A stretch of 64,000 nucleotides of DNA from the NCBI GenBank assembly GCA_963931155.1, contig OZ006978.1, positions 682,001 to 746,000 on the forward strand, written 5' to 3'. Shown here piece after piece: positions 44,891 through 53,330 of this stretch. The position numbers and the translations under genes are program-made. The DNA comes from CALXVA01 sp944392465. Lineage in GTDB: Bacteria > Bacillota > Clostridia > TANB77 > CAG-508. The stretch's first letter is position 1. Every line of letters begins with the position of its first letter. The notes below the pieces were generated by a model. It did no database searches. It saw only the letters and a program-made list of their open reading frames with translations, and was not told where the DNA came from.

Positions 44891-46801
44891 CTAAAAATTT
44901 TTTTCTTCTTTATTTGGGTGGTTTCTATCTTCCACCTCCGCCACCTCCGGCCACCGGCCTCCTCCGCCGCCTCCAGAGAATCCTCCTCCTGATCCTGAAC
45001 CAGAAGAATATGTTGATGATATAGATGAATTTATTGAACTATTAAAGCTTGATGTAAAATTACTGTGGTACATAAAATATAAAGATGATGATGTACCTAT
45101 AGTATCTATTTCATCTATATTTGGATATACTGTTTTTAATTGTTTTAACACTTTGTCTGCTACTCCAAATGCTGTTGCATAAACTAAGAATTTTTCCCAT
45201 ACAACTATAGATGGAACTTCCTTTTCTTCCAATAATGAAAAGTCTTCCATATATTTTTTTAGTCCTATCCACTTTTCTTTTATATTTATGCCTTCTTGTG
45301 TTAATACATTTTCTTTTTTTGCAATTTTATTGCAAAGAAGTCCATTAATAAAAAAGATTATTGTGCATGGAATTATTCCATATATCAAAGAACATAAAGC
45401 TATAACAAAATATATATGTGCTTTTTCTTTATATTGTTTATATTCAACTTTAGCTTTTTTGTCTAATAATTTATCTCTTGATAAAGAATGTTCAATACTA
45501 ATTTGGCTTCTTTCTATTAGTCCACTTACTTTTACAGCATGACCTTTTATGTATTTTTCTAAGTCTTTCATTTCAATTTCATTATTGTTTCCTAATGAAT
45601 CTCTAATAAAAGACATTATTCCTTTTTCTTCTTTTTTTAGCGTATCCAAGTCTTTTCTTGTATCTTTTATATATATTTTCTCTTTTTTACTGTTTTGGCT
45701 TTCTTTTTCTACTCTTATGTTTAAATATTCTTTTAATTTTAAATTAAGAATATTTGCTGAAAATATATTGCCAAAGCAGGATCTAAATTTGTTGTATGGT
45801 TCTTTTAATAGATATAAGGCTTCTCCTGGAGTAGCATTTTCTTTTGGCACTTCTCTAAAATAATCAATTTTTTGTTCTGGTTTGTATTTTTTTGTTTGAA
45901 TTATTTTTTTGCCATATTTTACTGCTTTTTCTATATAAATTATGCACACAGCAAGTATTACATAAAATATAAAAGTCCATATAACTTCATCTTTAATCTC
46001 TTCCCATTGTCTTTTTATATTTGCTTTATTTGCCCATTTTGTTTCTTCTTTTACAACCTCATCATATCTATTTTGATTATATGTTCTTCCCGATGTTTTA
46101 ATTATTGAATTTGGGAATAAAGTCCTAATTTCAACCATATTCCCGTTTTTATAATCATTTACTTGAAATTTTATTTCATCTTTGCCTGTGGCATATATTT
46201 CTCCATTTAGACCTTCTGTATGTCCCCATACTTTTATTTCTTGTATATCATTAACTTCACTTGGAAGTATTATTGTACCTGTAATTTTATCTGCATCTAT
46301 ACTAAAATCATTTCCTATAAATTGCCAATATAACTCTGCATAATCATTGTATTTAGCTATTGCATCATTTACTTTATATGATATTTGATATACTCTATTG
46401 CCTATTGAATGGTCCATTCCTATTCCCCAGGCAATTTCAAATTTTCCATCAGAATTTTCTAGTGCATAAAATGAATTTTCTGTAACATGATACATTTCTT
46501 TATTAATTTTAGAAAATTCATAATTCTTCCCGCTTGTTCTTTCTACAACTTTTACATCTGATATTGAAGAATATTTTTCTTTGTCTATTTCAAATGTTTT
46601 AAACAATGTATTAGTATTTCTTATATCAATATCCCATAATTCTGTTACATTTATACTACCATCGGAATTGACAGACACTTTAAATTCTAATCTATTAAGA
46701 TATAAATTTCCAGAATCTGCTTTTACAGTAGTTTTGCTACAAAATAAGCACAAAAATATTAATAATATTATACATGTAATTTTGCTTACTATATTTTTCA
46801 T
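44891..46801 (-). CDS. DUF2207-type membrane protein with frameshifted Gly-rich tail
   Basis: 636 residues: signal peptide at about 1-28, an extracellular DUF2207 domain (about 35-235; FKVSVNSDGSINVTELWDID), a helix near 275-293, a cytoplasmic region, two helices near 460-500 and a Ser/Gly-rich end. Family members normally end in a long poly-Gly run. Here the run GGGFSGGGGGG turns into RWPEVAEVEDRNHPNKEEKN; removing two single C bases near 44950 would restore an unbroken Gly tail ending at a stop at 44925-44927. The function of the family is unknown. Read the last ~20 residues with caution. Confidence 0.8.
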   Translation of the reverse strand: MKNIVSKITCIILLIFLCLFCSKTTVKADSGNLYLNRLEFKVSVNSDGSINVTELWDIDIRNTNTLFKTFEIDKEKYSSISDVKVVERTSGKNYEFSKINKEMYHVTENSFYALENSDGKFEIAWGIGMDHSIGNRVYQISYKVNDAIAKYNDYAELYWQFIGNDFSIDADKITGTIILPSEVNDIQEIKVWGHTEGLNGEIYATGKDEIKFQVNDYKNGNMVEIRTLFPNSIIKTSGRTYNQNRYDEVVKEETKWANKANIKRQWEEIKDEVIWTFIFYVILAVCIIYIEKAVKYGKKIIQTKKYKPEQKIDYFREVPKENATPGEALYLLKEPYNKFRSCFGNIFSANILNLKLKEYLNIRVEKESQNSKKEKIYIKDTRKDLDTLKKEEKGIMSFIRDSLGNNNEIEMKDLEKYIKGHAVKVSGLIERSQISIEHSLSRDKLLDKKAKVEYKQYKEKAHIYFVIALCSLIYGIIPCTIIFFINGLLCNKIAKKENVLTQEGINIKEKWIGLKKYMEDFSLLEEKEVPSIVVWEKFLVYATAFGVADKVLKQLKTVYPNIDEIDTIGTSSSLYFMYHSNFTSSFNSSINSSISSTYSSGSGSGGGFSGGGGGGRWPEVAEVEDRNHPNKEEKNF

Positions 46802-46845
46802 AATTTTCTCCTAATACTTATTATATAATATCATTTATATACTTT

Positions 46846-48252
46846 TTAGCTTTTGTAAAATGCCATATAGCCTTTATATGCTTCATATAAATCAAATTTA
46901 CTTGTTACTTCGTATGGTGCATGCATTGAAAGTACTGGAACTCCGCAATCTATAACATCAATTCCTTTATTAGCTAAGATGTATGCAATTGTTCCGCCAC
47001 CGCCAATATCTACTTTTCCTAATTCTGTTACTTGATATTTTACATCATTAGATTCAAAAATGTTTCTAACTGTTGCTACATATTCTGCATTTGCATCTGA
47101 TGCACCCGATTTACCTCTAGCTCCTGTGTATTTATTAATAGCAATTCCTCTTCCAATATAGCCAGCATTGTTTCTATCAGATACATTTGCATATATTGGA
47201 TCAAAACCTGCATCTACATCTGCTGATAGCATTTTAGAATTACAGAAAACTTTATCCAATAAATTTGGTCTATTTATGCCTAATCTATTTAGAATTTCAG
47301 ACATAAAATATTCAAAAACATTAGATTCCATACCTGTATTTCCCATACTACCTATTTCTTCTTTATCTGAAATAATACATATTGAAGTTGTTTTTGGTGT
47401 TTCTTGCATATCTACCAAGGCTGTTAGTTCTGAATATACGCAAATCTTATCGTCTTGTCCATATCCAGCTATCATACTTTCATCAAATCCCATACTTCTA
47501 CACTTCATAGCCGGCACTAATTCTAATTCTGAACTTACAAAATCTATTTCTGTCATTCCATATTTTTTATTTAAAATATCTAAAATATTTAATTTTACTG
47601 CTTCTGGAATATCTTTATCATATGGAATACTTCCCACTAATAAATTTAAATCTTCCCCATCTATTCCGTTTTTTAATTTTTTCTCCATTTGATCTTGTGC
47701 TAAATGAGGCAATAAATCTGTTATAGTAAATATTGGATCATTTTCGTCTTCTCCTATGTTTACTTCTATTTTTTCTCCATTAGATTTAACTATGACACCA
47801 TGTATACTTAATGGAATAGTTGTCCACTGATATTTTTTTATTCCTCCATAATAGTGCGTTTTTAAATATGCAAGTTCTCCATCTTCATATAATGGATTTG
47901 GTTTTAAGTCAAGTCTTGGAGAATCTGCATGTGCTCCAATGATATTAACTCCATTTTCTATGCTTTCATTTCCTATTACTGCTAAATACATACTTTTTTC
48001 TCTATTAATATAATATACTTTATCCCCAGGTTTTAAAGTATCACATTCTTTAATATCTTTAAATCCTTTGCTTTCTGCTATTATTTTACTTTGTTTTATT
48101 ATTTCTCTTTCAGTTTTAGATTTGTTCATAAAATTAATATAGCCATTAGCATAATTAAAAACTTCATTTTTATTAACATCTGAATTCCAACCGTTTTCTT
48201 TTTTACTAAAAAGTTTTTGTTTTAATTCATCAAGTTCTTTCTTATCTGCCAT
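46846..48252 (-). CDS. M18-family aminopeptidase
   Basis: A 468-residue cytoplasmic aspartyl-aminopeptidase-type enzyme. M18 metal and catalytic motifs are visible: GAHADSPRLDLKP, DVDAGFDP, SDKEEIGSMG and a late SMHAPYEV. It forms dodecamers in related species and removes N-terminal acidic residues from peptides. The ATG at 48252 has GGAG upstream. It is divergently arranged with the gene at 48452. Confidence 0.93.
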   Translation of the reverse strand: MADKKELDELKQKLFSKKENGWNSDVNKNEVFNYANGYINFMNKSKTEREIIKQSKIIAESKGFKDIKECDTLKPGDKVYYINREKSMYLAVIGNESIENGVNIIGAHADSPRLDLKPNPLYEDGELAYLKTHYYGGIKKYQWTTIPLSIHGVIVKSNGEKIEVNIGEDENDPIFTITDLLPHLAQDQMEKKLKNGIDGEDLNLLVGSIPYDKDIPEAVKLNILDILNKKYGMTEIDFVSSELELVPAMKCRSMGFDESMIAGYGQDDKICVYSELTALVDMQETPKTTSICIISDKEEIGSMGNTGMESNVFEYFMSEILNRLGINRPNLLDKVFCNSKMLSADVDAGFDPIYANVSDRNNAGYIGRGIAINKYTGARGKSGASDANAEYVATVRNIFESNDVKYQVTELGKVDIGGGGTIAYILANKGIDVIDCGVPVLSMHAPYEVTSKFDLYEAYKGYMAFYKS

Positions 48253-48451
48253 AATATCGTCTCCTCTCTTTTTTATCTAATTCTTACTCATTATATCATT
48301 GTTATTATTTTTTTCAATATAAATTGCCTTTATTTTTTTAAAGTATTAATATTATATTCATTTTTTTCATATATATTAATTGACTAGTATTTACAAAACA
48401 GTTTTTTTGTAGTTTAATATATATGTAAAATAAAAGAAAGGATGTGTTAGT

Positions 48452-49246
48452 ATGGATGAAAATAATGAAAACACACAAAATGCTGATGCTAACGAGAATT
48501 TAAATACTGAAGAAACAAAAAATGAAGCTAAAGAAAATATACCAGAAGTTAAAGAAAATGTAAAAAACGAAAATAATAAAGACCAAAGCAAAACACAAAA
48601 CAATGAGCAAAGCAAAAATACTAAAGAAGTAAAAAATTCAAATTTTAAAAAAGAAGCTGATGCAGCAAAAAACTTTTTTGCAAATTTCTTTAAAACTCCT
48701 TATACAGAGATGAAGAAAATTGTAGAATCACCAAAATCTTTTATGAAAATAGCTATTGTTGTTTTTATTGTTTGGGTTGTTGTAGAACTAATTGGAGGTA
48801 TTATTTCTGTATTTAGAACTTTTTCATACAGCAGTTATTCAACATTAGATATGTTTGTTAGAAATTCTATTAAAGATTTCTTTAGTGTTATATGGAATGT
48901 CTTAAATCCAACTATAATTGTTGCTTTACTTTCATTTATTATTTATCTACTTATGAAAAATAATAAAAAGAATTATTTAACTATAGTTTATACAATTATT
49001 ACTGCTAAAATACCAGTAATTTTAGCAAGCATCGTTTCTTTATTAGGTATAAATTCAGCATTAAAAAACATAACAGGTTCTTTTTCAAGTATTTGTTCTG
49101 TGCTTTCTACAGTGCTTGTATATTTTGCAATTAAGGCATTATATAATGAAGATGATGATAATAAAGTAACCAAAACTTTTTTAATTACAATGTCAATTTA
49201 TTATGGTATTTTATTAATATTTAAATTCTTTAATTTATATATTTAA
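48452..49246 (+). CDS. Polytopic membrane protein with acidic Asn/Lys/Glu-rich N-terminus (Yip1-like layout)
   Basis: 264 residues: the first ~75 are low-complexity (repeats of NENxN, KENx, KNEN) and probably disordered in the cytoplasm. Then a short amphipathic stretch (AAKNFFANFFKTPYTEMKKI) leads to five helices (about 105-262), a layout like small Yip1-domain proteins of Bacillota. No motif gives a function. AAAGGATG precedes the ATG and a bidirectional terminator follows. Confidence 0.65.
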   Translation: MDENNENTQNADANENLNTEETKNEAKENIPEVKENVKNENNKDQSKTQNNEQSKNTKEVKNSNFKKEADAAKNFFANFFKTPYTEMKKIVESPKSFMKIAIVVFIVWVVVELIGGIISVFRTFSYSSYSTLDMFVRNSIKDFFSVIWNVLNPTIIVALLSFIIYLLMKNNKKNYLTIVYTIITAKIPVILASIVSLLGINSALKNITGSFSSICSVLSTVLVYFAIKALYNEDDDNKVTKTFLITMSIYYGILLIFKFFNLYI

Positions 49247-49283
49247 CAATAAAAAATACACCTTTATGGTGTATTTTTTATTG
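49247..49283. terminator. Bidirectional terminator between convergent genes
   Basis: CAATAAAAAATACACC and GGTGTATTTTTTATTG form a perfect stem with A and T runs on both sides, between the stop at 49246 and the stop at 49292. Confidence 0.9.
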
Positions 49284-49291
49284 TTTTATTT

Positions 49292-50017
49292 TTAATCTAT
49301 ATCTTTATTTTTATTGTATTTGATATATCCGATTATTGAAATTATAACTAGAATTCCACAAGCTATTAGTATTAAATAAGTATAACTTCCTGTTTGTGGT
49401 AAAACATTTGGACTCCTATTTTCTTCTTCTGGCATTGTATCTTTTTCACCATCATTAATGCTTTGACCTTGATTTTTGTTTCCGTTTTGATCACTATCTT
49501 GATTAGGTAGTATGTCTGTATTTTCTGATGCTTTTATTTCTACAGAAATATTTTGATCTGCTGTTGATATTTCTGTACTTCCGTCATTTGTTTTGATGTT
49601 TGTAAATGATATTTTCGTTGTTTGTTTTGATACGCCACTTTTTACTTTTAAATTTAATGTTCCTATATTTTGATCTTCTGTTACTCCTGTTTGTACAATA
49701 ACTGCTACGAACTTTCCTTCGTTTTCTCCTGTTTCATTATTATAAGTTATTGACCAATTATTTGCACCTGTAAAGTCTGAAGACGTTATAGGTTCAAATA
49801 CATTTTTATCATATTCTAATACTGCTTCTATTGTATTAATTCCTAATTCTCCTGCATCTATATCTGCAATATTTAAATTTATTGATACAGTATCTCCTGG
49901 TTTTACTTCTGTTTTATTCGCTGTTGCTAAAAAACTAAATCCAGTAGCATATACGCATCCGATACTAAAAAATAATACAATTAACAGTAATATTAACACT
50001 TTTACTAATTTTCTCAT
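49292..50017 (-). CDS. Sortase-anchored cohesin-domain surface protein
   Basis: 241 residues: signal peptide at about 1-28, a cohesin domain at about 30-165 (KTEVKPGDTVSINLNI, LEYDKNVFEP, GTLNLKVKSGV), a charged Asn/Gln-rich linker and a C-terminal sorting signal LPQTG followed by a helix and KYNKNK. Cohesins bind dockerins with high affinity, so this protein can display a dockerin partner on the wall; the dockerin gene is in the same operon. The frame opens at 50029, but that ATG lies inside the ribosome site GGAGG, so ATG 50017 is used. No terminator separates it from the upstream gene. Confidence 0.88.
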   Translation of the reverse strand: MRKLVKVLILLLIVLFFSIGCVYATGFSFLATANKTEVKPGDTVSINLNIADIDAGELGINTIEAVLEYDKNVFEPITSSDFTGANNWSITYNNETGENEGKFVAVIVQTGVTEDQNIGTLNLKVKSGVSKQTTKISFTNIKTNDGSTEISTADQNISVEIKASENTDILPNQDSDQNGNKNQGQSINDGEKDTMPEEENRSPNVLPQTGSYTYLILIACGILVIISIIGYIKYNKNKDID

Positions 50018-50091
50018 AAGTTCCTCCATGATTTTGAGATTAGATAATTCTTATTGAATTATACATTAGTATATAAAATTTTTCAAGTATT

Positions 50092-52749
50092 TTATACATC
50101 TACATTTATAGATTGTATTGTTATATTACCTGCTTTATCATATCCTACAAATGTATATACTCCATTTGCTGTTATCTTAAATTGTCCTTTACTTTCTTCT
50201 GATACTTGTCCATCAGGTAATAGCATTTCTTTTATTCCACTTTCATTATCTTCAAGTGTCCAATTTACATATGCTTCTTCACTTGTTTTATCTATTTCCA
50301 AATTTACTATTGGTGTTATTTTATCTATATTTTTTATCTCTATTCTTTCAATTGTTGTATTTCCTACATTGTCATATCCTACAAAAGTATATGTTCCGTT
50401 ATCTTTAGCATTAATTTGTCCTTTTGCTTCTTCTTTTATACTACCATCTGGTAATAAAATATTTTTAAATCCGCTTTGTTTATCTTCACATTCCCATGTT
50501 ATAGTTACGTCTTCATTTGTCCATTCTGTTGTATTTTGACTTAACTTTAATGTTGGGATTATTTTATCTATATTTTGAATTTCGATTGACGTAGATTTTT
50601 CATTTCCTACTTTGTCATATGCTATAAAAGTATATGTTCCAACTTGCTCTGTTACAAATTCTCCTGTAGCACTTGTACTTCTTGTTCCATCTGGTAACAA
50701 AATTTCTTTAAATCCACTTTGGTCATCTACACACTCCCATGATATTATGGTAGTTGAGTCAGTCCACTCGCTTGGTCTTTGCGTTAAAGCTATAGCTGGA
50801 TTTATTTTGTCTATATTATTTATATTTGTTGAAATGATTTGATGATTTCCTAATTTATCATATACATCAAAATTGTACGTTCCGTTTTCATATACTTTAT
50901 ATGTTCCTTGTGCATTATTTGATTCTGTTTTTCCATCTGGTAATATTACTTTTGCAAATCCACTTCCTGTATCCGTAAAGTCCCATGTTAATACTATTTC
51001 ATCAATTACCCATTCTTTAGGATTATAATCTATTGTTCCTGTTGGTGGTGTTTTGTCTATATAGTATGGACCTACAACTCTATCCTCACTAGTATTTCCC
51101 GCATTATCTGTTGCAATAATGTGTAAATATTTTATTCCATCCTCATTTATAATAATTGAGTCCTCTTGTTTTGCAATTGGTGAACTATAACTTTTTGGTG
51201 TTTCTTGGCTATCTGTTATAGCATATTGATAATTTTTAAATCCGCTTCCTAACCTATCTGTAAAAGTAATATCTACTTTCTGTTCTTTTTGCCAGTCACA
51301 ACTCATTGGATTTGCCATAAATTCTGGTGCTTCGTCATCAGGTATGATTGTAAAATTCCTTGAAACCATTTCCGATAATTGCCCTGAATTATTTGTAACC
51401 TGAAGAGTCATTTTATAATCCCCTACACCATATTGCATATAATCTAATAATGGTGTACTGCCTGAATAAATTTCACTATCGTCTTTCAATACCGTCCATT
51501 TCCACCCTGTGATTGTTCCTCCTGATGGATCATATGAACCATCTACAATTTCTAACTTATCATATATAGATGTATTAACATTCATAATTTTAAATGATGC
51601 TATAGGTAATACTTTATTTTTAGTAATATATTTACTTACAGGTGCACTCCAAGTATTTTGAAAATCTTTTACTCTTAACTGAACAAGAAAGTCTGTAGCA
51701 CTAGAAATATCTGTAAGTTTTCCATCATGCCATACTGTTTCTCCAACAGTTCTCCATTTCCACTCTTCTTCTGAAATACCTCTATTATTTGAAAAATTAT
51801 CTAGGTCGTATCCCAAGCTAGTTAATGTTAGTTGATTTCCATTTCTTGTTACTTCAAATTCTGCCATTGGTTTTCTATGAACATATATTTCAGTTGGTAA
51901 AACTTGATTATCAGCATAATACACTTCATATTTTCCTGTTTTATCAAACTCTGTTATCATGTCTGATATATATTTGTTTGTGTTTGCAAATTGTCCAATA
52001 TTATTTTCAAAATATTCACAATCGTGAATTATTTTCCACTTTCCATATGGATAATCTTCGTCTGCTGTATTAGTCATTATATCAGACGGATTCGACAATA
52101 TTTCTGTTGGTTCATTTAAGATTAAATACTGGGAAGACTGCATTTTATCTATTAAGCTTTTGATGTATTTAGCTGTCTCCTCGATTGCATTTGTATAGTT
52201 CGTATTATATGTAAACATACCATTATTATTATTTGCCGAAACAAAATTTTCAAAATCATTTTTATTTGTATCTGTTCCCCATCCAACAAAATGAATTTCA
52301 TCATTTATTGTTCTTGTTAAAAGTTCTCCTAATGATGATGGATTTGTTAATTGTTCATTAATATTGTCTTGTACATTTACCATTGCCTTTATTGAATTTT
52401 CCCTAAAGTCTGATTCCCTTAAAACATCTTCCAGTTTTCTTGCACTTAATGTTGTTAAACTAATATTAGTTAAATTAAAATGTCCTATATCACTACAGTT
52501 ATGTGAATAGTGGTCTGAGAAGAAACCAAATCCTGTTCCAAATTCTTGTTCCAAATCATATGTTACAGCTGATCCCATACCACCACCAGATACCGTTATA
52601 TATTCATCTGTAACTTCTACAGTTAATGTACCTGAACGATTTATATTTAATGTTTTCTTTAATGTTTTTCCTACATGCCCACTATTCTGTCTTAGCGTAT
52701 AATTAAATTCCCAAATTGCTCCATTAGCTCCTCCGAGAATCCCACCCAT
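50092..52749 (-). CDS. 3' part of a frameshift-split PKD/Ig-repeat surface protein
   Basis: 885 codons continuing, in another frame, the gene that starts at 53296. It matches the single-frame paralogue at 56112-60797: a domain with TTLGELLTR-like sequence, a conserved HRKPMAEFEV segment, a PKD-like domain (IVDGSYDPSGGTITGWKWTV), one Ig-like unit (FTDRLGSGFKNYQYAITDSQ) and four C-terminal units of the type WTNEDVTITWECEDKQSGFK. It ends with FVGYDKAGNITIQSINVDV and has no LPXTG. The ATG at 52749 has no ribosome site, so independent translation is unlikely. One base too many near TCTCGGAGG (about 52733) explains the split. Confidence 0.8.
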   Translation of the reverse strand: MGGILGGANGAIWEFNYTLRQNSGHVGKTLKKTLNINRSGTLTVEVTDEYITVSGGGMGSAVTYDLEQEFGTGFGFFSDHYSHNCSDIGHFNLTNISLTTLSARKLEDVLRESDFRENSIKAMVNVQDNINEQLTNPSSLGELLTRTINDEIHFVGWGTDTNKNDFENFVSANNNNGMFTYNTNYTNAIEETAKYIKSLIDKMQSSQYLILNEPTEILSNPSDIMTNTADEDYPYGKWKIIHDCEYFENNIGQFANTNKYISDMITEFDKTGKYEVYYADNQVLPTEIYVHRKPMAEFEVTRNGNQLTLTSLGYDLDNFSNNRGISEEEWKWRTVGETVWHDGKLTDISSATDFLVQLRVKDFQNTWSAPVSKYITKNKVLPIASFKIMNVNTSIYDKLEIVDGSYDPSGGTITGWKWTVLKDDSEIYSGSTPLLDYMQYGVGDYKMTLQVTNNSGQLSEMVSRNFTIIPDDEAPEFMANPMSCDWQKEQKVDITFTDRLGSGFKNYQYAITDSQETPKSYSSPIAKQEDSIIINEDGIKYLHIIATDNAGNTSEDRVVGPYYIDKTPPTGTIDYNPKEWVIDEIVLTWDFTDTGSGFAKVILPDGKTESNNAQGTYKVYENGTYNFDVYDKLGNHQIISTNINNIDKINPAIALTQRPSEWTDSTTIISWECVDDQSGFKEILLPDGTRSTSATGEFVTEQVGTYTFIAYDKVGNEKSTSIEIQNIDKIIPTLKLSQNTTEWTNEDVTITWECEDKQSGFKNILLPDGSIKEEAKGQINAKDNGTYTFVGYDNVGNTTIERIEIKNIDKITPIVNLEIDKTSEEAYVNWTLEDNESGIKEMLLPDGQVSEESKGQFKITANGVYTFVGYDKAGNITIQSINVDV

Positions 52750-53296
52750 AACCTGGATTATTGAAACTTAGCATATATCCTCTTAGTACATTTCCTTCTT
52801 CTTTAACTCTTAATAACATCCCTGCTGCATTATAGTTATCTCCAAAATCTATATCATATGAGAATGTAAAAGTCTGCTCTGTTTCTTTTTCTGGAACAAT
52901 CCATATTGCATTTTTTCCTGCATTAGTTCTATTTCCTTGCATTCTTATATCTCTACCATTATTAGCAAAACTAATACTACCAACTGAAGATGATACATCT
53001 TGCTTCCATTTAAAAGCGTCCTGCATATTTACTTCTTCACTTTCTGTAGCATAAATATTTACTTTATTTATATCTATTCCTTGCTTCTCTAAAGCCTTCT
53101 CCATATCGGCTTTAAAATTATCTAAATTTACAACCGTTCTTCCTTTTGCAAGTACTATATCTATGTAAGGAGTTGGCATAAATGAAAGTTCTACTGTTTC
53201 CACTGCACTTACTATTTTTATTAATCCTAGCAATACAATTATAGAAATTATAATCATTGATACTATATTAATTATTATTTTCTTTGTTTTTTTCAT
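52724..53296 (-). CDS. 5' part of the same split surface protein
   Basis: 190 residues: signal anchor MKKTKKIIINIVSMIIISII followed by SFMPTPYIDIVLAKGRTVVN, which is highly similar to the start of the paralogue at 60797 (SFLPDPYIDIVLSKGKTNTD), then a lectin-like beta-rich segment ending at FNNPGYGWDS before the frame breaks. The ATG at 53296 has AGGAGGTG upstream and lies 34 nt after the dockerin gene, so it is in the same operon. Confidence 0.8.
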   Translation of the reverse strand: MKKTKKIIINIVSMIIISIIVLLGLIKIVSAVETVELSFMPTPYIDIVLAKGRTVVNLDNFKADMEKALEKQGIDINKVNIYATESEEVNMQDAFKWKQDVSSSVGSISFANNGRDIRMQGNRTNAGKNAIWIVPEKETEQTFTFSYDIDFGDNYNAAGMLLRVKEEGNVLRGYMLSFNNPGYGWDSRRS

Positions 53297-53330
53297 TTAC
53301 CCACCTCCTATTCTATTTTTTTCTTTTATA

